From the NCBI RefSeq assembly GCF_030362835.1, contig NZ_JAUCGQ010000001.1, forward strand, positions 2,335,461-2,399,460: 64,000 nucleotides of DNA. Reading direction: 5' to 3'. The position numbers and the translations under genes are program-made. How positions within the stretch are numbered: position 1 is the stretch's first letter; the number at the start of each line of letters is the position of its first letter. Origin of the DNA: Cellulomonas alba. GTDB lineage: Bacteria > Actinomycetota > Actinomycetes > Actinomycetales > Cellulomonadaceae. Below the pieces are notes generated by a model. It was not told where the DNA came from. It saw nothing but the letters and a program-made list of their open reading frames with translations, and searched no databases. This document shows positions 1 to 9,602 of this stretch, piece after piece.

Positions 1-17
1 CCCACGGAGGTCAGCGC

Positions 18-1229
18 ATGACGACGACGACGGCGGCCGACCCCGCGCGCACGACGCTCGGTGCGCGCCTCGACGACGCGACGCGCCACCTGCCCGCGCC
101 CCTCGCGGTGGTGGACCTCGACGCGCTCGACGCGAACGCGAGCGACCTGGTGCGCCGCGCCGCGGGGACCGCGATCCGCGTGGCGAGCAAGTCGGTGCGC
201 GTGCGCCACGTGCTGCAGGACGTGCTCGCGCGCCCCGGGTTCGCGGGGGTCATGGCCTACTCGCTGCGCGAGGCGCTGTGGCTCGTGGAGAACGGCGTCG
301 ACGACGTGCTGATCGGGTACCCGACGGTCGACACCGACGCGCTCGACCGGCTCGCCGCGTCGCCGCGGGCGGTCGCCGCCGTGACGCTCATGGTCGACGA
401 CGTCGCGCAGGTCGACCTCGCCGCGCGTGCGGCGCAGGCGCACGGCGTCACGCTGCAGGTCTGCCTCGACATCGACGCGTCGCTGCGGGTCGCGCTCGGT
501 CCCGTGCGCGCGCACCTCGGCGTCCGGCGCTCGCCCGTGCACACGCCGGACGACGCCGCGGCGCTCGCGCAGGCGATCGCGCGGCGCGGCGGCGTGCACG
601 TGCGCGGCCTCATGTTCTACGAGGCGCAGGTCGCGGGGATGCCCGACTCGAGCGCGGCCGTGCGGCTCGTCAAGCGGCTGTCGATCGGCGACCTGGCGGT
701 GCGGCGCGCCCGCGTGCTCGACGCGGTCCAGGACGCGCTTGGGTACCCGCTGACGCTCGTGAACTCGGGCGGCTCGGGGTCCGTGCAGTCGAGCGTGTCC
801 GACCCCGTCGTCACCGAGGTCACCGCCGGGTCGGGCCTCTTCGTGTCCACGCTGTTCGACCAGTACCGCTCGTTCGCGCCGCGGCCGGCGGCGTTCTTCG
901 GGCTCGACGTCGTGCGCATCCCTGCGGCGGGCTACGCGACCGCGTTCTCCGGCGGCTACATCGCGTCCGGCCCGCCGACCGCGTCGCGCCAGCCACGGCC
1001 CGTCTGGCCGACGGGGCTGTCGCTGACGCCGCGCGAGGGCGCGGGCGAGGTGCAGACGCCGCTGCGGCTCGCGGGCACGGCCGACCTGCGCGTCGGGGAC
1101 CGGGTGTGGTTCCGCCACGCCAAGGCCGGCGAGGTGATGGAGCGGTTCGACCAGGTGCACCTCGTGCGAGGCGCGGGCGTCGTCGAGTCCGTGCCGACGT
1201 ACCGCGGCGAGGGCCGCAACTTCGGCTGA
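18..1229 (+). CDS. PLP-dependent amino acid deaminase/aldolase (alanine racemase-like fold III)
   Basis: This 403-residue protein looks like a fold-type III PLP enzyme related to D-threonine aldolase and D-serine dehydratase-like proteins. The N-terminal half is an alanine-racemase-like barrel; the likely PLP lysine is K58 in VASKSVRV. The C-terminal domain ends with a FRHAKAGEVMERFDQ stretch typical of D-threonine aldolase-like enzymes, where His and Asp ligands bind a divalent metal. The ATG is preceded by GGAGG with a 7-base spacer, which supports this start even though it lies near the window edge. The natural substrate cannot be read from the sequence: D-threonine, D-serine or another beta-hydroxy D-amino acid are all possible. 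The next gene, cysS, has its own promoter-like sequence, so an operon is not implied. Confidence 0.8.
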   Translation: MTTTTAADPARTTLGARLDDATRHLPAPLAVVDLDALDANASDLVRRAAGTAIRVASKSVRVRHVLQDVLARPGFAGVMAYSLREALWLVENGVDDVLIGYPTVDTDALDRLAASPRAVAAVTLMVDDVAQVDLAARAAQAHGVTLQVCLDIDASLRVALGPVRAHLGVRRSPVHTPDDAAALAQAIARRGGVHVRGLMFYEAQVAGMPDSSAAVRLVKRLSIGDLAVRRARVLDAVQDALGYPLTLVNSGGSGSVQSSVSDPVVTEVTAGSGLFVSTLFDQYRSFAPRPAAFFGLDVVRIPAAGYATAFSGGYIASGPPTASRQPRPVWPTGLSLTPREGAGEVQTPLRLAGTADLRVGDRVWFRHAKAGEVMERFDQVHLVRGAGVVESVPTYRGEGRNFG

Positions 1230-1326
1230 CCGGGCCGCGACGGCGCGGGTCGGGTGCGGAGCGGGACCCGGCCGGCCCCGACCGGCCGCCGCCCGCTGGG
1301 AGGCGGGCCGCCCGCGCGCGTCCCGG

Positions 1327-1332
1327 TAGCCT
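1327..1332 (+). promoter_or_regulatory. -10 hexamer TAGCCT of cysS–rlmB
   Basis: TAGCCT matches the actinobacterial -10 consensus TANNNT. It lies six bases before the cysS GTG, so transcription should start at or next to the start codon. The same arrangement recurs at a dozen other genes in this window, which raises confidence in it. Confidence 0.55.
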
Positions 1333-1338
1333 TGCCCG

Positions 1339-2778
1339 GTGACCCTGCGCCTGTTCGACTCCGCGACCCGCACGGTGCGCGACTTCGTCCCGCTGCGCGC
1401 GGGCGAGGTCGGCATCTACCTGTGCGGCGCGACCGTGCAGGCGCCCCCGCACATCGGGCACCTGCGCTCGGGCGTCGCGTTCGACGTGCTGGTCCGCTGG
1501 CTGCGCCGCACCGGCAACCGGGTCACGCTCATCCGCAACGTCACGGACATCGACGACAAGGTGCTCGCGAAGGCCGAGGCCGCGGGCGAGCCGTGGTGGG
1601 CGTGGGCCATGACGAACGAGCGCGCGTTCACCGCCGCGTACGACGCGCTGGGCGTGCTGCCGCCGACGTACGAGCCGCGCGCGACGGGCCACGTCCCCGC
1701 GATGGTGGAGCTCATCGAGCAGCTGATCGACGGCGCGCACGCCTACGCGGCCGACACGGGCGACGTGTACTTCGACGTCGCGTCGTTCCCCGACTACGGC
1801 TCGCTGACCAACCAGCGCGTCGAGGACATGGTGCCCGCGCCGGACGACGCGCCCGAGGGCGGCGCCAAGCGCGACGCGCGCGACTTCGCGCTCTGGAAGG
1901 CGCGCAAGCCGGGCGAGCCGGCGACCGCCGCGTGGGACACCCCGTGGGGGCCGGGCCGGCCGGGCTGGCACATCGAGTGCTCCGCGATGGCGCAGCGCTA
2001 CCTCGGCCCCGAGTTCGACATCCACGGCGGCGGCCTCGACCTGCGGTTCCCGCACCACGAGAACGAGCGCGCGCAGTCCCGCGCCGCCGGTGCGCCGTTC
2101 GCGCGGTACTGGCTGCACAACGGCTGGGTGACGCAGGGCGGCGCCAAGATGAGCAAGTCGCTCGGCAACGGGCTGCTCGTCGACGTCGTGCTCGCGCAGG
2201 TGCGCCCCGTCGTGCTCCGCTACGCGATGACGGCCGTGCAGTACCGGTCGATGCTCGAGTGGACGGACGACACGCTGCGCGAGGCCGAGGCCACGTGGGA
2301 GCGGCTCGCAGGATTCGTGGAGCGCGCGGCCGAGAAGGTCGGCGCCGCGGACGACGCGGAGGTCGCGAAGGCCGAGCTGCCCGCGGCGTTCGCCGAGGCG
2401 ATGGACGACGACCTCAACGTGCCCGCCGCGCTCGCGGTCGTCTTCGAGACGCTGCGGGCCGGCAACTCGGCGCTCGCGGCGGGTGACGCCGCGGCGTCGC
2501 GGACCCACATGGTCGCGCTGCGCGCGATGCTCGACGTGCTCGGCCTCGACCCGGGCAGCCCGCAGTGGCGCTCGGGCGGCGACGACGACCGGTTGACCCG
2601 CGCGCTCGACGGCGTGGTCGCCGGCGAGCTCGAGGCCCGCGCCACGGCCCGGGCGAACCGGGACTTCGCGACGGCGGACGCGATCCGCGACCGACTGACG
2701 GCGGCTGGGGTCGTCGTCGAGGACTCACCGGACGGCGCGCGCTGGTCGCTCGCCGCCCGCACCGGGCAGGAGGGCTGA
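1339..2778 (+). CDS. cysS: cysteinyl-tRNA synthetase
   Basis: Class I aminoacyl-tRNA synthetase of 479 residues that charges tRNA-Cys in the cytoplasm. It shows the HIGH signature in [10 protein letters not shown] near residue 35, the zinc-site region GWHIECSAM and [15 protein letters not shown], and the KMSKS loop as AKMSKSLGN near residue 270. Length and the following rlmB gene fit CysS. The related mycothiol ligase MshC is shorter and has a different N-terminus, so I reject MshC. The GTG start follows a TAGCCT hexamer (1327–1332) by six bases with no Shine-Dalgarno sequence, which suggests a leaderless transcript. The stop overlaps the rlmB start by one base (TGATG), so the two are probably cotranscribed and translationally coupled. 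Confidence 0.96.
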   Translation: MTLRLFDSATRTVRDFVPLRAGEVGIYLCGATVQAPPHIGHLRSGVAFDVLVRWLRRTGNRVTLIRNVTDIDDKVLAKAEAAGEPWWAWAMTNERAFTAAYDALGVLPPTYEPRATGHVPAMVELIEQLIDGAHAYAADTGDVYFDVASFPDYGSLTNQRVEDMVPAPDDAPEGGAKRDARDFALWKARKPGEPATAAWDTPWGPGRPGWHIECSAMAQRYLGPEFDIHGGGLDLRFPHHENERAQSRAAGAPFARYWLHNGWVTQGGAKMSKSLGNGLLVDVVLAQVRPVVLRYAMTAVQYRSMLEWTDDTLREAEATWERLAGFVERAAEKVGAADDAEVAKAELPAAFAEAMDDDLNVPAALAVVFETLRAGNSALAAGDAAASRTHMVALRAMLDVLGLDPGSPQWRSGGDDDRLTRALDGVVAGELEARATARANRDFATADAIRDRLTAAGVVVEDSPDGARWSLAARTGQEG

Positions 2779-3773
2779 TGGCCGGCAACTCGGAGCGCCG
2801 CGGCGCCACGCGCAAGGCGGGCTCGAAGAAGGGCGCGGTCGTCGGCACGGGCGGCCACGGGCGCCGCTCGCTCGAGGGCAAGGGCCCGACGCCGAAGGCC
2901 GAGGACCGGCCGTACCACGTGGCCGCGAAGCGCAAGGCGGCCGCCGAGAAGGGCGCGGGCCGCTCGGGCCGGCCGTCGGCGTCGGCGTCGCGCTCCGCCG
3001 GGGGCGGCCGGGGCGGCCGGACGAGCTCGACGCACGAGATCGTGTCGGGCCGGAACTCCGTGGTCGAGGCGATGCGCGCCGGGATCCCCGTCACCACCGT
3101 CTACCTGGCCGCGCGGCTCGAGGCCGACGACCGCACGCGCGAGATCGTCTCCACCGCGGCGGACGCGGGCTACCCGCTGCTCGAGGTCAGCCGCACCGAG
3201 CTCGACCGGCTCACCGACGGCTCCGTCCACCAGGGCGTCGCCATCCAGGTGCCGCCGTACGCGTACGCGGACGAGGACGACCTGCTCGACGCCGCCGAGG
3301 CGTCGGGGCGCGCGCCGCTGGTCGTGGCGCTCGACGGCGTGACCGACCCGCGCAACCTCGGCGCGGTGCTCCGCTCGGCGGGCGCGTTCGGCGCGCACGG
3401 CGTGCTCGTGCCCGAGCGGCGCGCGGCGGGCGTCACCGCGTCGGCGTGGAAGGTGTCGGCCGGCGCGGCGGCCCGCGTGCCGGTGGCGCGCGTGACGAAC
3501 CTCGTCCGGACGCTGCAGGCGTACAAGGAGGCGGGGCTGTTCGTCGTCGGGCTCGACGGCGGCGGCGACACCACGGTGGGCGAGGTGCCGTTCACGACCG
3601 ACCCCCTCGTGCTCGTCGTCGGCTCGGAGGGCAAGGGCCTGTCCCGCCTCGTCCGGGCCCAGTGCGACGCCGTCGCGGCGATCCCGATCGCGAGCGCTGT
3701 CGAGAGCCTCAACGCCGGCGTCGCGGCGGGCATCGCGCTGTACGAGGTCGCGCGGCAGCGCGCGGAGCAGTAG
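2778..3773 (+). CDS. rlmB: 23S rRNA (guanosine-2'-O)-methyltransferase RlmB, SpoU/TrmH family
   Basis: This 331-residue SPOUT methyltransferase is expected to methylate G2251 (E. coli numbering) of 23S rRNA using SAM. The first 75 or so residues are a basic, low-complexity extension typical of actinobacterial members. A short substrate-binding domain follows ([17 protein letters not shown]). The knotted catalytic domain carries motif 1 ([16 protein letters not shown]), motif 2 ([10 protein letters not shown]) and motif 3 ([14 protein letters not shown]). The chosen ATG overlaps the cysS stop by one base; the cysS–rlmB pair is a conserved actinobacterial arrangement. The gene ends facing the convergent DUF4032 gene. 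Confidence 0.93.
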   Translation: MAGNSERRGATRKAGSKKGAVVGTGGHGRRSLEGKGPTPKAEDRPYHVAAKRKAAAEKGAGRSGRPSASASRSAGGGRGGRTSSTHEIVSGRNSVVEAMRAGIPVTTVYLAARLEADDRTREIVSTAADAGYPLLEVSRTELDRLTDGSVHQGVAIQVPPYAYADEDDLLDAAEASGRAPLVVALDGVTDPRNLGAVLRSAGAFGAHGVLVPERRAAGVTASAWKVSAGAAARVPVARVTNLVRTLQAYKEAGLFVVGLDGGGDTTVGEVPFTTDPLVLVVGSEGKGLSRLVRAQCDAVAAIPIASAVESLNAGVAAGIALYEVARQRAEQ

Positions 3774-3842
3774 CCGCCACACGCGGGACGCCACGCGCCG
3801 GACAGGGCCGGCTCCCGCAGCGCGGGCGGCGGGCGCCGCTCG

Positions 3843-5129
3843 TCAGCCGAGGATGATGTCGTCCTCGATGCGCGGCAGCTGCTCGGTGTCGCGCAGGTCG
3901 CCCGACTGCACGCCGAGGATCGCCTGCTCGTCGGGGCGGTCCGGCAGCACGTTCGCGACGTAGCTCTTCACCACGTCCGCCATCGGCACGTCCCGGTGCT
4001 GCTGCTGCGACAGGTACCAGCGGTGGTCGAGCAGCTCGTGGTAGATCTGCGCGGGCTCGAGCTTCTTGCGGAACTTCTTCGGCACCGAGCGGACGGCCGG
4101 CTCGAAGATCTCGGTGAGCCAGTCGTGCGCCACGAATGCCTCGTCCTCGCGCTGGCGGTCGGTCGCGGCGCGGTACTCGTCGAGGTCGTTGAGCAGGCGG
4201 CGGGCCTGGTTCTCCTGCACGTCGAGGCCCGTCAACCGCATCAGGCGGCGCGAGTGGTGGCCCGCGTCGACGACCTTCGGCTGGATGCGGACCGTCGTGC
4301 CGTCGACGTCCGTGGTGATGTCGAGCTCGCCGACGTCGAAGCCCAGGTCGTTGAGGCGGTCGATGCGCGCCTGCACGCGCCACCGCTCGCCGTAGCCGAA
4401 CGACTCGACCTCCGTGAGCGCGCGCCACAGCTCCGTGTACCGCTCGGCGAGCGCGTTGCCGATCGCGACCGCGTCGACGTCCTCCTCGAGGAACTCGCCG
4501 GCCTGCAGGTCCATCAGCTCGCCGATGATGTTGACGCGCGCGACCTCGAGGTCGTACTCGCGCTGGCCGACCGTGAGGTTGTGGTGCAGGTCGCCTGTCT
4601 CGGCGTCGACGAGGTAGGCGGCGAACGTCTCGGCGTCGCGGCGGAACAGCGTGTTCGACAGCGACACGTCGCCCCAGTAGAAGCCCGCGAGGTGCAGCCG
4701 GACGAGCAGCACGGCGAGCGCGTCGATGAGCCGCGTCGCGGTGTCGGGACGCAGCGACTGGCTGAACAGCGCGCGGTACGGCAGCGAGAACTGCAGGTGC
4801 TCGGTGATGAGCACGGCCTCGAGCGGCTCGCCGTCGGGGTCGCGGCGGCCGGTGATGACGCCGACCGGCTCGACCGACGGGACGTCGATGCGACTCAGCT
4901 GACGCAGCAGCTCGTACTCCCGGTACGCGACCGTCTCGCCGATCTCCTTGACGGCGATGACGCGGCCCGACAGTCGCACGAACCGCACGATGTGCCGCGA
5001 GATGCCGCGGGGGAGCGCGGCGAGGTTCTCCTGCGGCCAGTCCTCGAGCGGCACGTGCCACGGCAGGTCGAGGAGCGCCGGGTCGGGGTTCGCCGCGGTG
5101 ATCTGCAGGCTCTGCCGGGTCGGGCTCAT
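3843..5129 (-). CDS. DUF4032 protein, LPS-kinase-like fold
   Basis: A 428-residue cytoplasmic protein that I recognise as the actinobacterial DUF4032 family. The N-terminal half resembles bacterial lipopolysaccharide/InaA-type kinases: a lysine-containing VIAVKEIGE segment, and a catalytic-loop-like GDVSLSNTLF near residue 170 followed by LVDAETGDL. The C-terminal half is the DUF4032 region proper, with no motif I can assign. A clear Shine-Dalgarno (GGGAGGATGA) precedes the ATG. It lies downstream of ugpC in the same direction, but the strong terminator at 5166–5197 sits between them, so it is probably transcribed separately or by read-through. Kinase activity is inferred from fold resemblance only; the substrate is unknown. 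Confidence 0.78.
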   Translation of the reverse strand: MSPTRQSLQITAANPDPALLDLPWHVPLEDWPQENLAALPRGISRHIVRFVRLSGRVIAVKEIGETVAYREYELLRQLSRIDVPSVEPVGVITGRRDPDGEPLEAVLITEHLQFSLPYRALFSQSLRPDTATRLIDALAVLLVRLHLAGFYWGDVSLSNTLFRRDAETFAAYLVDAETGDLHHNLTVGQREYDLEVARVNIIGELMDLQAGEFLEEDVDAVAIGNALAERYTELWRALTEVESFGYGERWRVQARIDRLNDLGFDVGELDITTDVDGTTVRIQPKVVDAGHHSRRLMRLTGLDVQENQARRLLNDLDEYRAATDRQREDEAFVAHDWLTEIFEPAVRSVPKKFRKKLEPAQIYHELLDHRWYLSQQQHRDVPMADVVKSYVANVLPDRPDEQAILGVQSGDLRDTEQLPRIEDDIILG

Positions 5130-5165
5130 GGGGTCATCCTCCCAGTCGGAGCGCGCGAACGACGA

Positions 5166-5197
5166 AGGGGCGGCCCCGGCGAACCGGGACCGCCCCT
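5166..5197 (-). terminator. intrinsic terminator after ugpC
   Basis: The arms AGGGGCGG and CCGCCCCT pair perfectly, then after one mismatch a further five base pairs close a CGAA loop. It starts 28 bases past the ugpC stop on the minus strand and is followed by a mildly T-rich stretch. It would end ugpC transcription before DUF4032. Confidence 0.75.
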
Positions 5198-5224
5198 CCT
5201 GGGGCGTCAGACGCCTCAGGCGCC

Positions 5225-6346
<1,122 letters not shown>

Positions 6347-6543
6347 GCTGATCAGTCCCTTCACCGGCAGGTACGTGCCGGACGATCCGTTGTGGAGGGT
6401 GTCAGTGCTTGTTGTCCACTCTGACACGGAACGAGGCCGGCACGCGGCCGCCCTCGGTCCGCGTTCATGATCGCACACCGCCGGGCGTGGTCGGACCGGG
6501 ACCGTGGTCCCCGTCACACGGACGGGCGCGCGTCCGGACCGCG

Positions 6544-7977
6544 TCAGCCGACGACCGTCCGCCCGCCGTCGTCGGCCCCGGCGAGCACCAGGACGCCGTT
6601 CCAGGCCGTGAGGAAGCGGCCCGTCGCGAGATCGTCGGCGAGCGGCAGACCCGTGGTGGACCACGTGGGCCCGGGCGTCCCGTCCGCGAGCGCGAACGTG
6701 CGCAGCGCGCCGCGGGACTGGACGTAGAGCACGTGGCCGTCCGTGTACACGCTGTCGGACGCGAAGCCCGACGGTTGGGACCACACCGTCCGGCCCGTGC
6801 GGGCGTCGAGCGCGAGCACGGTGGTCGCCGTCTCGGTGTACAGCACGCCGTCGAGCAGGACCTGCGCCGGTGCGGCCGCGGCTTCGCGCCAGAGCTGCCG
6901 GCCGCGCCGCACGTCGTACGCGGCCACGCCGCCCGACGTCGAGGTGACGAACGCGAGATCGGGCACCGAGCCGTCGTCGACCGCCAGGTAGAGCTCCTGG
7001 CCGGGAGGGACACCCGGCGTCGCGAGCGACGACTCCTGCGTGTACGCGCTCTGGTCGGCCGTCGGCCGCAGGTCGTTCCTGACGACCAGGCCCGCGCGGG
7101 CGAGCGACCACGAGGACATCCCGTCGCTCTCCATCCGCTGCGTGACGGCACCGGACGCGTCGAGCAGCGCGCCGTGGCCGTCGGCGCTGAGCAGCACGTG
7201 CTCGGCGTCGGCCTGGAGCGTCCAGCCGGGGGAGATCCCGTCCGCGCGCGGCGCCGGCACCGTCCAGTCGAGCGTGCGCGTCCACGCCACGGTGCCGTCG
7301 AGCCCGCGCGCCGTCACGGTCCACGTGCGGGTGCCGCCGTGCTTCGTCGGCTCGGCGGTGAGCACCCGGTCACCGCCGAGCGCCCACACCTGCACGTCCT
7401 GACGCCAGGCGTCTCGCGTCTTGCCGGTGCGGGGGTCCAGGACGCGCACCTCGGTGGGCGTCCCGCCGTCGGCGAGGTAGTCGAGCGAGATCGGGCTGAC
7501 GAGGCAGACGACGCGGGGGTCCGCACCGCGCGGAGCCGTCGCGGCGCGGCACTCCACGCCCGCCTCCTGCGCGTCGTCCGGCGCCGCCGCGTCGGGGGCG
7601 GGGACGCGCACCTGCCACGCGGCGTCACCCGTCGCGGGGTCGAGGCGCTCGATCCGCGCGCCGTCGTCCCGCGGGCCGAAGAGGACGATCGCACCGTCCA
7701 CCTGGACGCCACCCGAGGACTCGGCCGCCGGCAGCACCCAGAGGGACTCGGGATCGCGGGTCAGCGCCTGGATCACGCCCGGGACGCGCTCGAACCGGCT
7801 GAGGTACGCGCGGTGGCGGTCGTCGACCACGTGCTGGCCGGCGGCGAGGCTCACGGCCACGAGCCCGGCCGCGAGCGCCCACGGCCAGCGCCGCCGCCCG
7901 GAGCGGCGGGCGGCCGGCTGCTGCTCGGGCCGCGCGTCGTCCTCGTCGAGCTCGACGGCCCGCAGGTTCGGCCCCAT
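6544..7977 (-). CDS. membrane-anchored PQQ-like beta-propeller protein, paralogue 1
   Basis: A 477-residue protein with a short charged cytoplasmic N-terminus (MGPNLRAVELDEDD), one transmembrane segment around residues 33–48 and a large extracytoplasmic part. That part contains repeated propeller-blade words such as YDVRRGRQLW and LDARTGRTVW, typical of PQQ-like/BamB-like beta-propellers. No PQQ-dehydrogenase catalytic residues are evident, so a binding or scaffold role is more likely than an enzyme. It is the last of three tandem paralogues on this strand. The start follows a TAGGGT hexamer by eight bases without a Shine-Dalgarno, pointing to a leaderless transcript. The ligand or partner is unknown. 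Confidence 0.75.
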   Translation of the reverse strand: MGPNLRAVELDEDDARPEQQPAARRSGRRRWPWALAAGLVAVSLAAGQHVVDDRHRAYLSRFERVPGVIQALTRDPESLWVLPAAESSGGVQVDGAIVLFGPRDDGARIERLDPATGDAAWQVRVPAPDAAAPDDAQEAGVECRAATAPRGADPRVVCLVSPISLDYLADGGTPTEVRVLDPRTGKTRDAWRQDVQVWALGGDRVLTAEPTKHGGTRTWTVTARGLDGTVAWTRTLDWTVPAPRADGISPGWTLQADAEHVLLSADGHGALLDASGAVTQRMESDGMSSWSLARAGLVVRNDLRPTADQSAYTQESSLATPGVPPGQELYLAVDDGSVPDLAFVTSTSGGVAAYDVRRGRQLWREAAAAPAQVLLDGVLYTETATTVLALDARTGRTVWSQPSGFASDSVYTDGHVLYVQSRGALRTFALADGTPGPTWSTTGLPLADDLATGRFLTAWNGVLVLAGADDGGRTVVG

Positions 7978-7980
7978 GAC

Positions 7981-8006
7981 CGCGCACCCTACGGGCAGGG
8001 TGCGCG
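7981..8006 (-). terminator. hairpin between beta-propeller paralogues 2 and 1
   Basis: A perfect 10-base-pair stem (CGCGCACCCT with its complement) around a six-base loop lies directly upstream of paralogue 1 and downstream of paralogue 2. It overlaps the -10 hexamer of paralogue 1. It could end transcription of paralogue 2, or bind a regulator. No T-tract follows, so the terminator call is tentative. Confidence 0.4.
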
Positions 8007-8076
8007 CGCCGTCCCGGAGCTCGCGCGAGCTCGGCGCGCCGCGCGAGCGGGTCGAGCTGCCGCCCCGTCGGAACTG

Positions 8077-9507
8077 TCAGCCGACGACCGTGGAGCTGCT
8101 GTCCGTCGGGGAGTGCAGCGTGACGACGCCGTCCTGCGCGCCGAGGTACAGCACGAGGTCGGCGAAGTCGCTCGCGACGCCCTCGGCGACCGAGCCGAGC
8201 CCCGTCAGCGACAGCCGCTGACGCCTCGCACCGTCGTCGAGCGCGAACGTCTCGATGGCGTCCGTCGACGGCGTGTACAGGACGCGTCCGTCGGTGAACA
8301 TGGCGCCGGTGCTGCCGCCTGGCACCGGTGAGCGCCAGAGCACGCGGCCTGTCCGGGCGTCGAGCGCCACGACGTCCGCCGCGTCCTGCGCGTAGAGGCG
8401 CCCGTCGAGCAGGACGCCGGGCAACCACACCTGGGAGAAGGTCCACAGCCGACGACCCGACGCGCCGTCGATGCCCGCGAGCCCCTCGGGTGTCAGCGCG
8501 AGGACGACGTCGCCTGCCGAGCCGTCGTCCACGCCGAGCGGGAACGGCTGGGTCGCCGGGGGCACGCCGGGCGCCTCCAGGCGCTCGGTCGACGTCCCGT
8601 TGTCCCGCCCGGTGAACGACGTCCGGACCAGCGCACCGGCACGGGCGAGAGACCACCCGGTGGCGCCGTCGCCGTCGACCGTCCGCAGCACGTGGCCGTC
8701 CGCCCCGAGCACCGCCGCGTGCCCGTCGGCGCTCAGCAGCACGTGGTCCGCGTCGCCGTCGACGCTCGCAGCCGGGCCGCCGCCGGCGGGGAGCGGGTGC
8801 GGCCGCCACGCGTCGAGCGTGCGCGACCATGCGCGCGAGCCGTCGGCACGGCTCGCCGTGACGGTCCACGTGTGCGCGTCGTCGCCCTTCTCCGACGCGG
8901 TCACGATGCGGTCACCCGCGACTCCCCATAGCTGGAGGCGCATGCTCCACCGCGCCACGACGCTCCCGTCCGTGCCGTCGAGCACGACGACGTCGCGGTC
9001 CTCGGGCCGGTCGAGCTCGACGGCGGGGTCCTGGGGCGACAGCACGCACGCCAGCCGTCCGACGCGGCCCTCGCCGCCGGCCAGCGGCCGGCACTCCAGT
9101 CCGGGCGACGCGGCCGCGTCGGACGGATCGGGCAGCGGCAGTCGGGTCGTCCAGTCCGCTCGGCCGGTCGCGCGTGCGTGCCCCTCGACCACGCCCTCGC
9201 CGTCGACCCGTACGGTCACGATCCGCCCCGCGGCTTCGCCCGGCACCTGCCCGTCGGTGGGCAGGTCCCACAGCCTGGCGGGCGTGCGCTGCAGCGGGAG
9301 CACGACGCCCGGCACGTCGTCGAACCGCTCGAGGTGGGCCGTGCGGCGCGCGTCGACCACGTGCTGCGCCACGGCGAGGGCGCCGACCAGAGCGAGCGCG
9401 GACCCGAACCACGGCCAGCGGCGGCGGTGCGCGTCAGTCGCGGCCGGTGGCCGCTCGGGCGGCGCGCCGTCCTCCTCGAGCTCGACGGCCTGGAGGTTCG
9501 GGCCCAT
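8077..9507 (-). CDS. membrane-anchored PQQ-like beta-propeller protein, paralogue 2
   Basis: A 476-residue paralogue of the flanking genes. Its N-terminus (MGPNLQAVELEEDG) nearly repeats that of paralogue 1, and it has the same layout: charged start, one membrane segment around residues 35–50, then an extracytoplasmic propeller with blade words LDGTDGSVVARW, IDGASGRRLW and LDARTGRVLW. The ATG lies eight bases after a TAGTGT hexamer, matching the promoter geometry of paralogue 1, so it too is probably leaderless and separately transcribed. The conserved upstream sequence suggests duplication of gene and promoter together. Function is unknown; the family often serves as a protein-binding scaffold at the cell surface. 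Confidence 0.75.
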   Translation of the reverse strand: MGPNLQAVELEEDGAPPERPPAATDAHRRRWPWFGSALALVGALAVAQHVVDARRTAHLERFDDVPGVVLPLQRTPARLWDLPTDGQVPGEAAGRIVTVRVDGEGVVEGHARATGRADWTTRLPLPDPSDAAASPGLECRPLAGGEGRVGRLACVLSPQDPAVELDRPEDRDVVVLDGTDGSVVARWSMRLQLWGVAGDRIVTASEKGDDAHTWTVTASRADGSRAWSRTLDAWRPHPLPAGGGPAASVDGDADHVLLSADGHAAVLGADGHVLRTVDGDGATGWSLARAGALVRTSFTGRDNGTSTERLEAPGVPPATQPFPLGVDDGSAGDVVLALTPEGLAGIDGASGRRLWTFSQVWLPGVLLDGRLYAQDAADVVALDARTGRVLWRSPVPGGSTGAMFTDGRVLYTPSTDAIETFALDDGARRQRLSLTGLGSVAEGVASDFADLVLYLGAQDGVVTLHSPTDSSSTVVG

Positions 9508-9602
9508 GACCGCGCACACTACGGCCGCGCGCCGTGCGTGCTGGACTCCGCGCGAACCCTGCTGGTGCGTCAGCCGACGACGGTCGTGGTCCGCTGGTCG
9601 CA

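Noticed and set aside
1339..2778. Mycothiol ligase MshC
   Set aside because: Length (479 residues), N-terminal sequence and the rlmB neighbour all match CysS rather than the shorter MshC.
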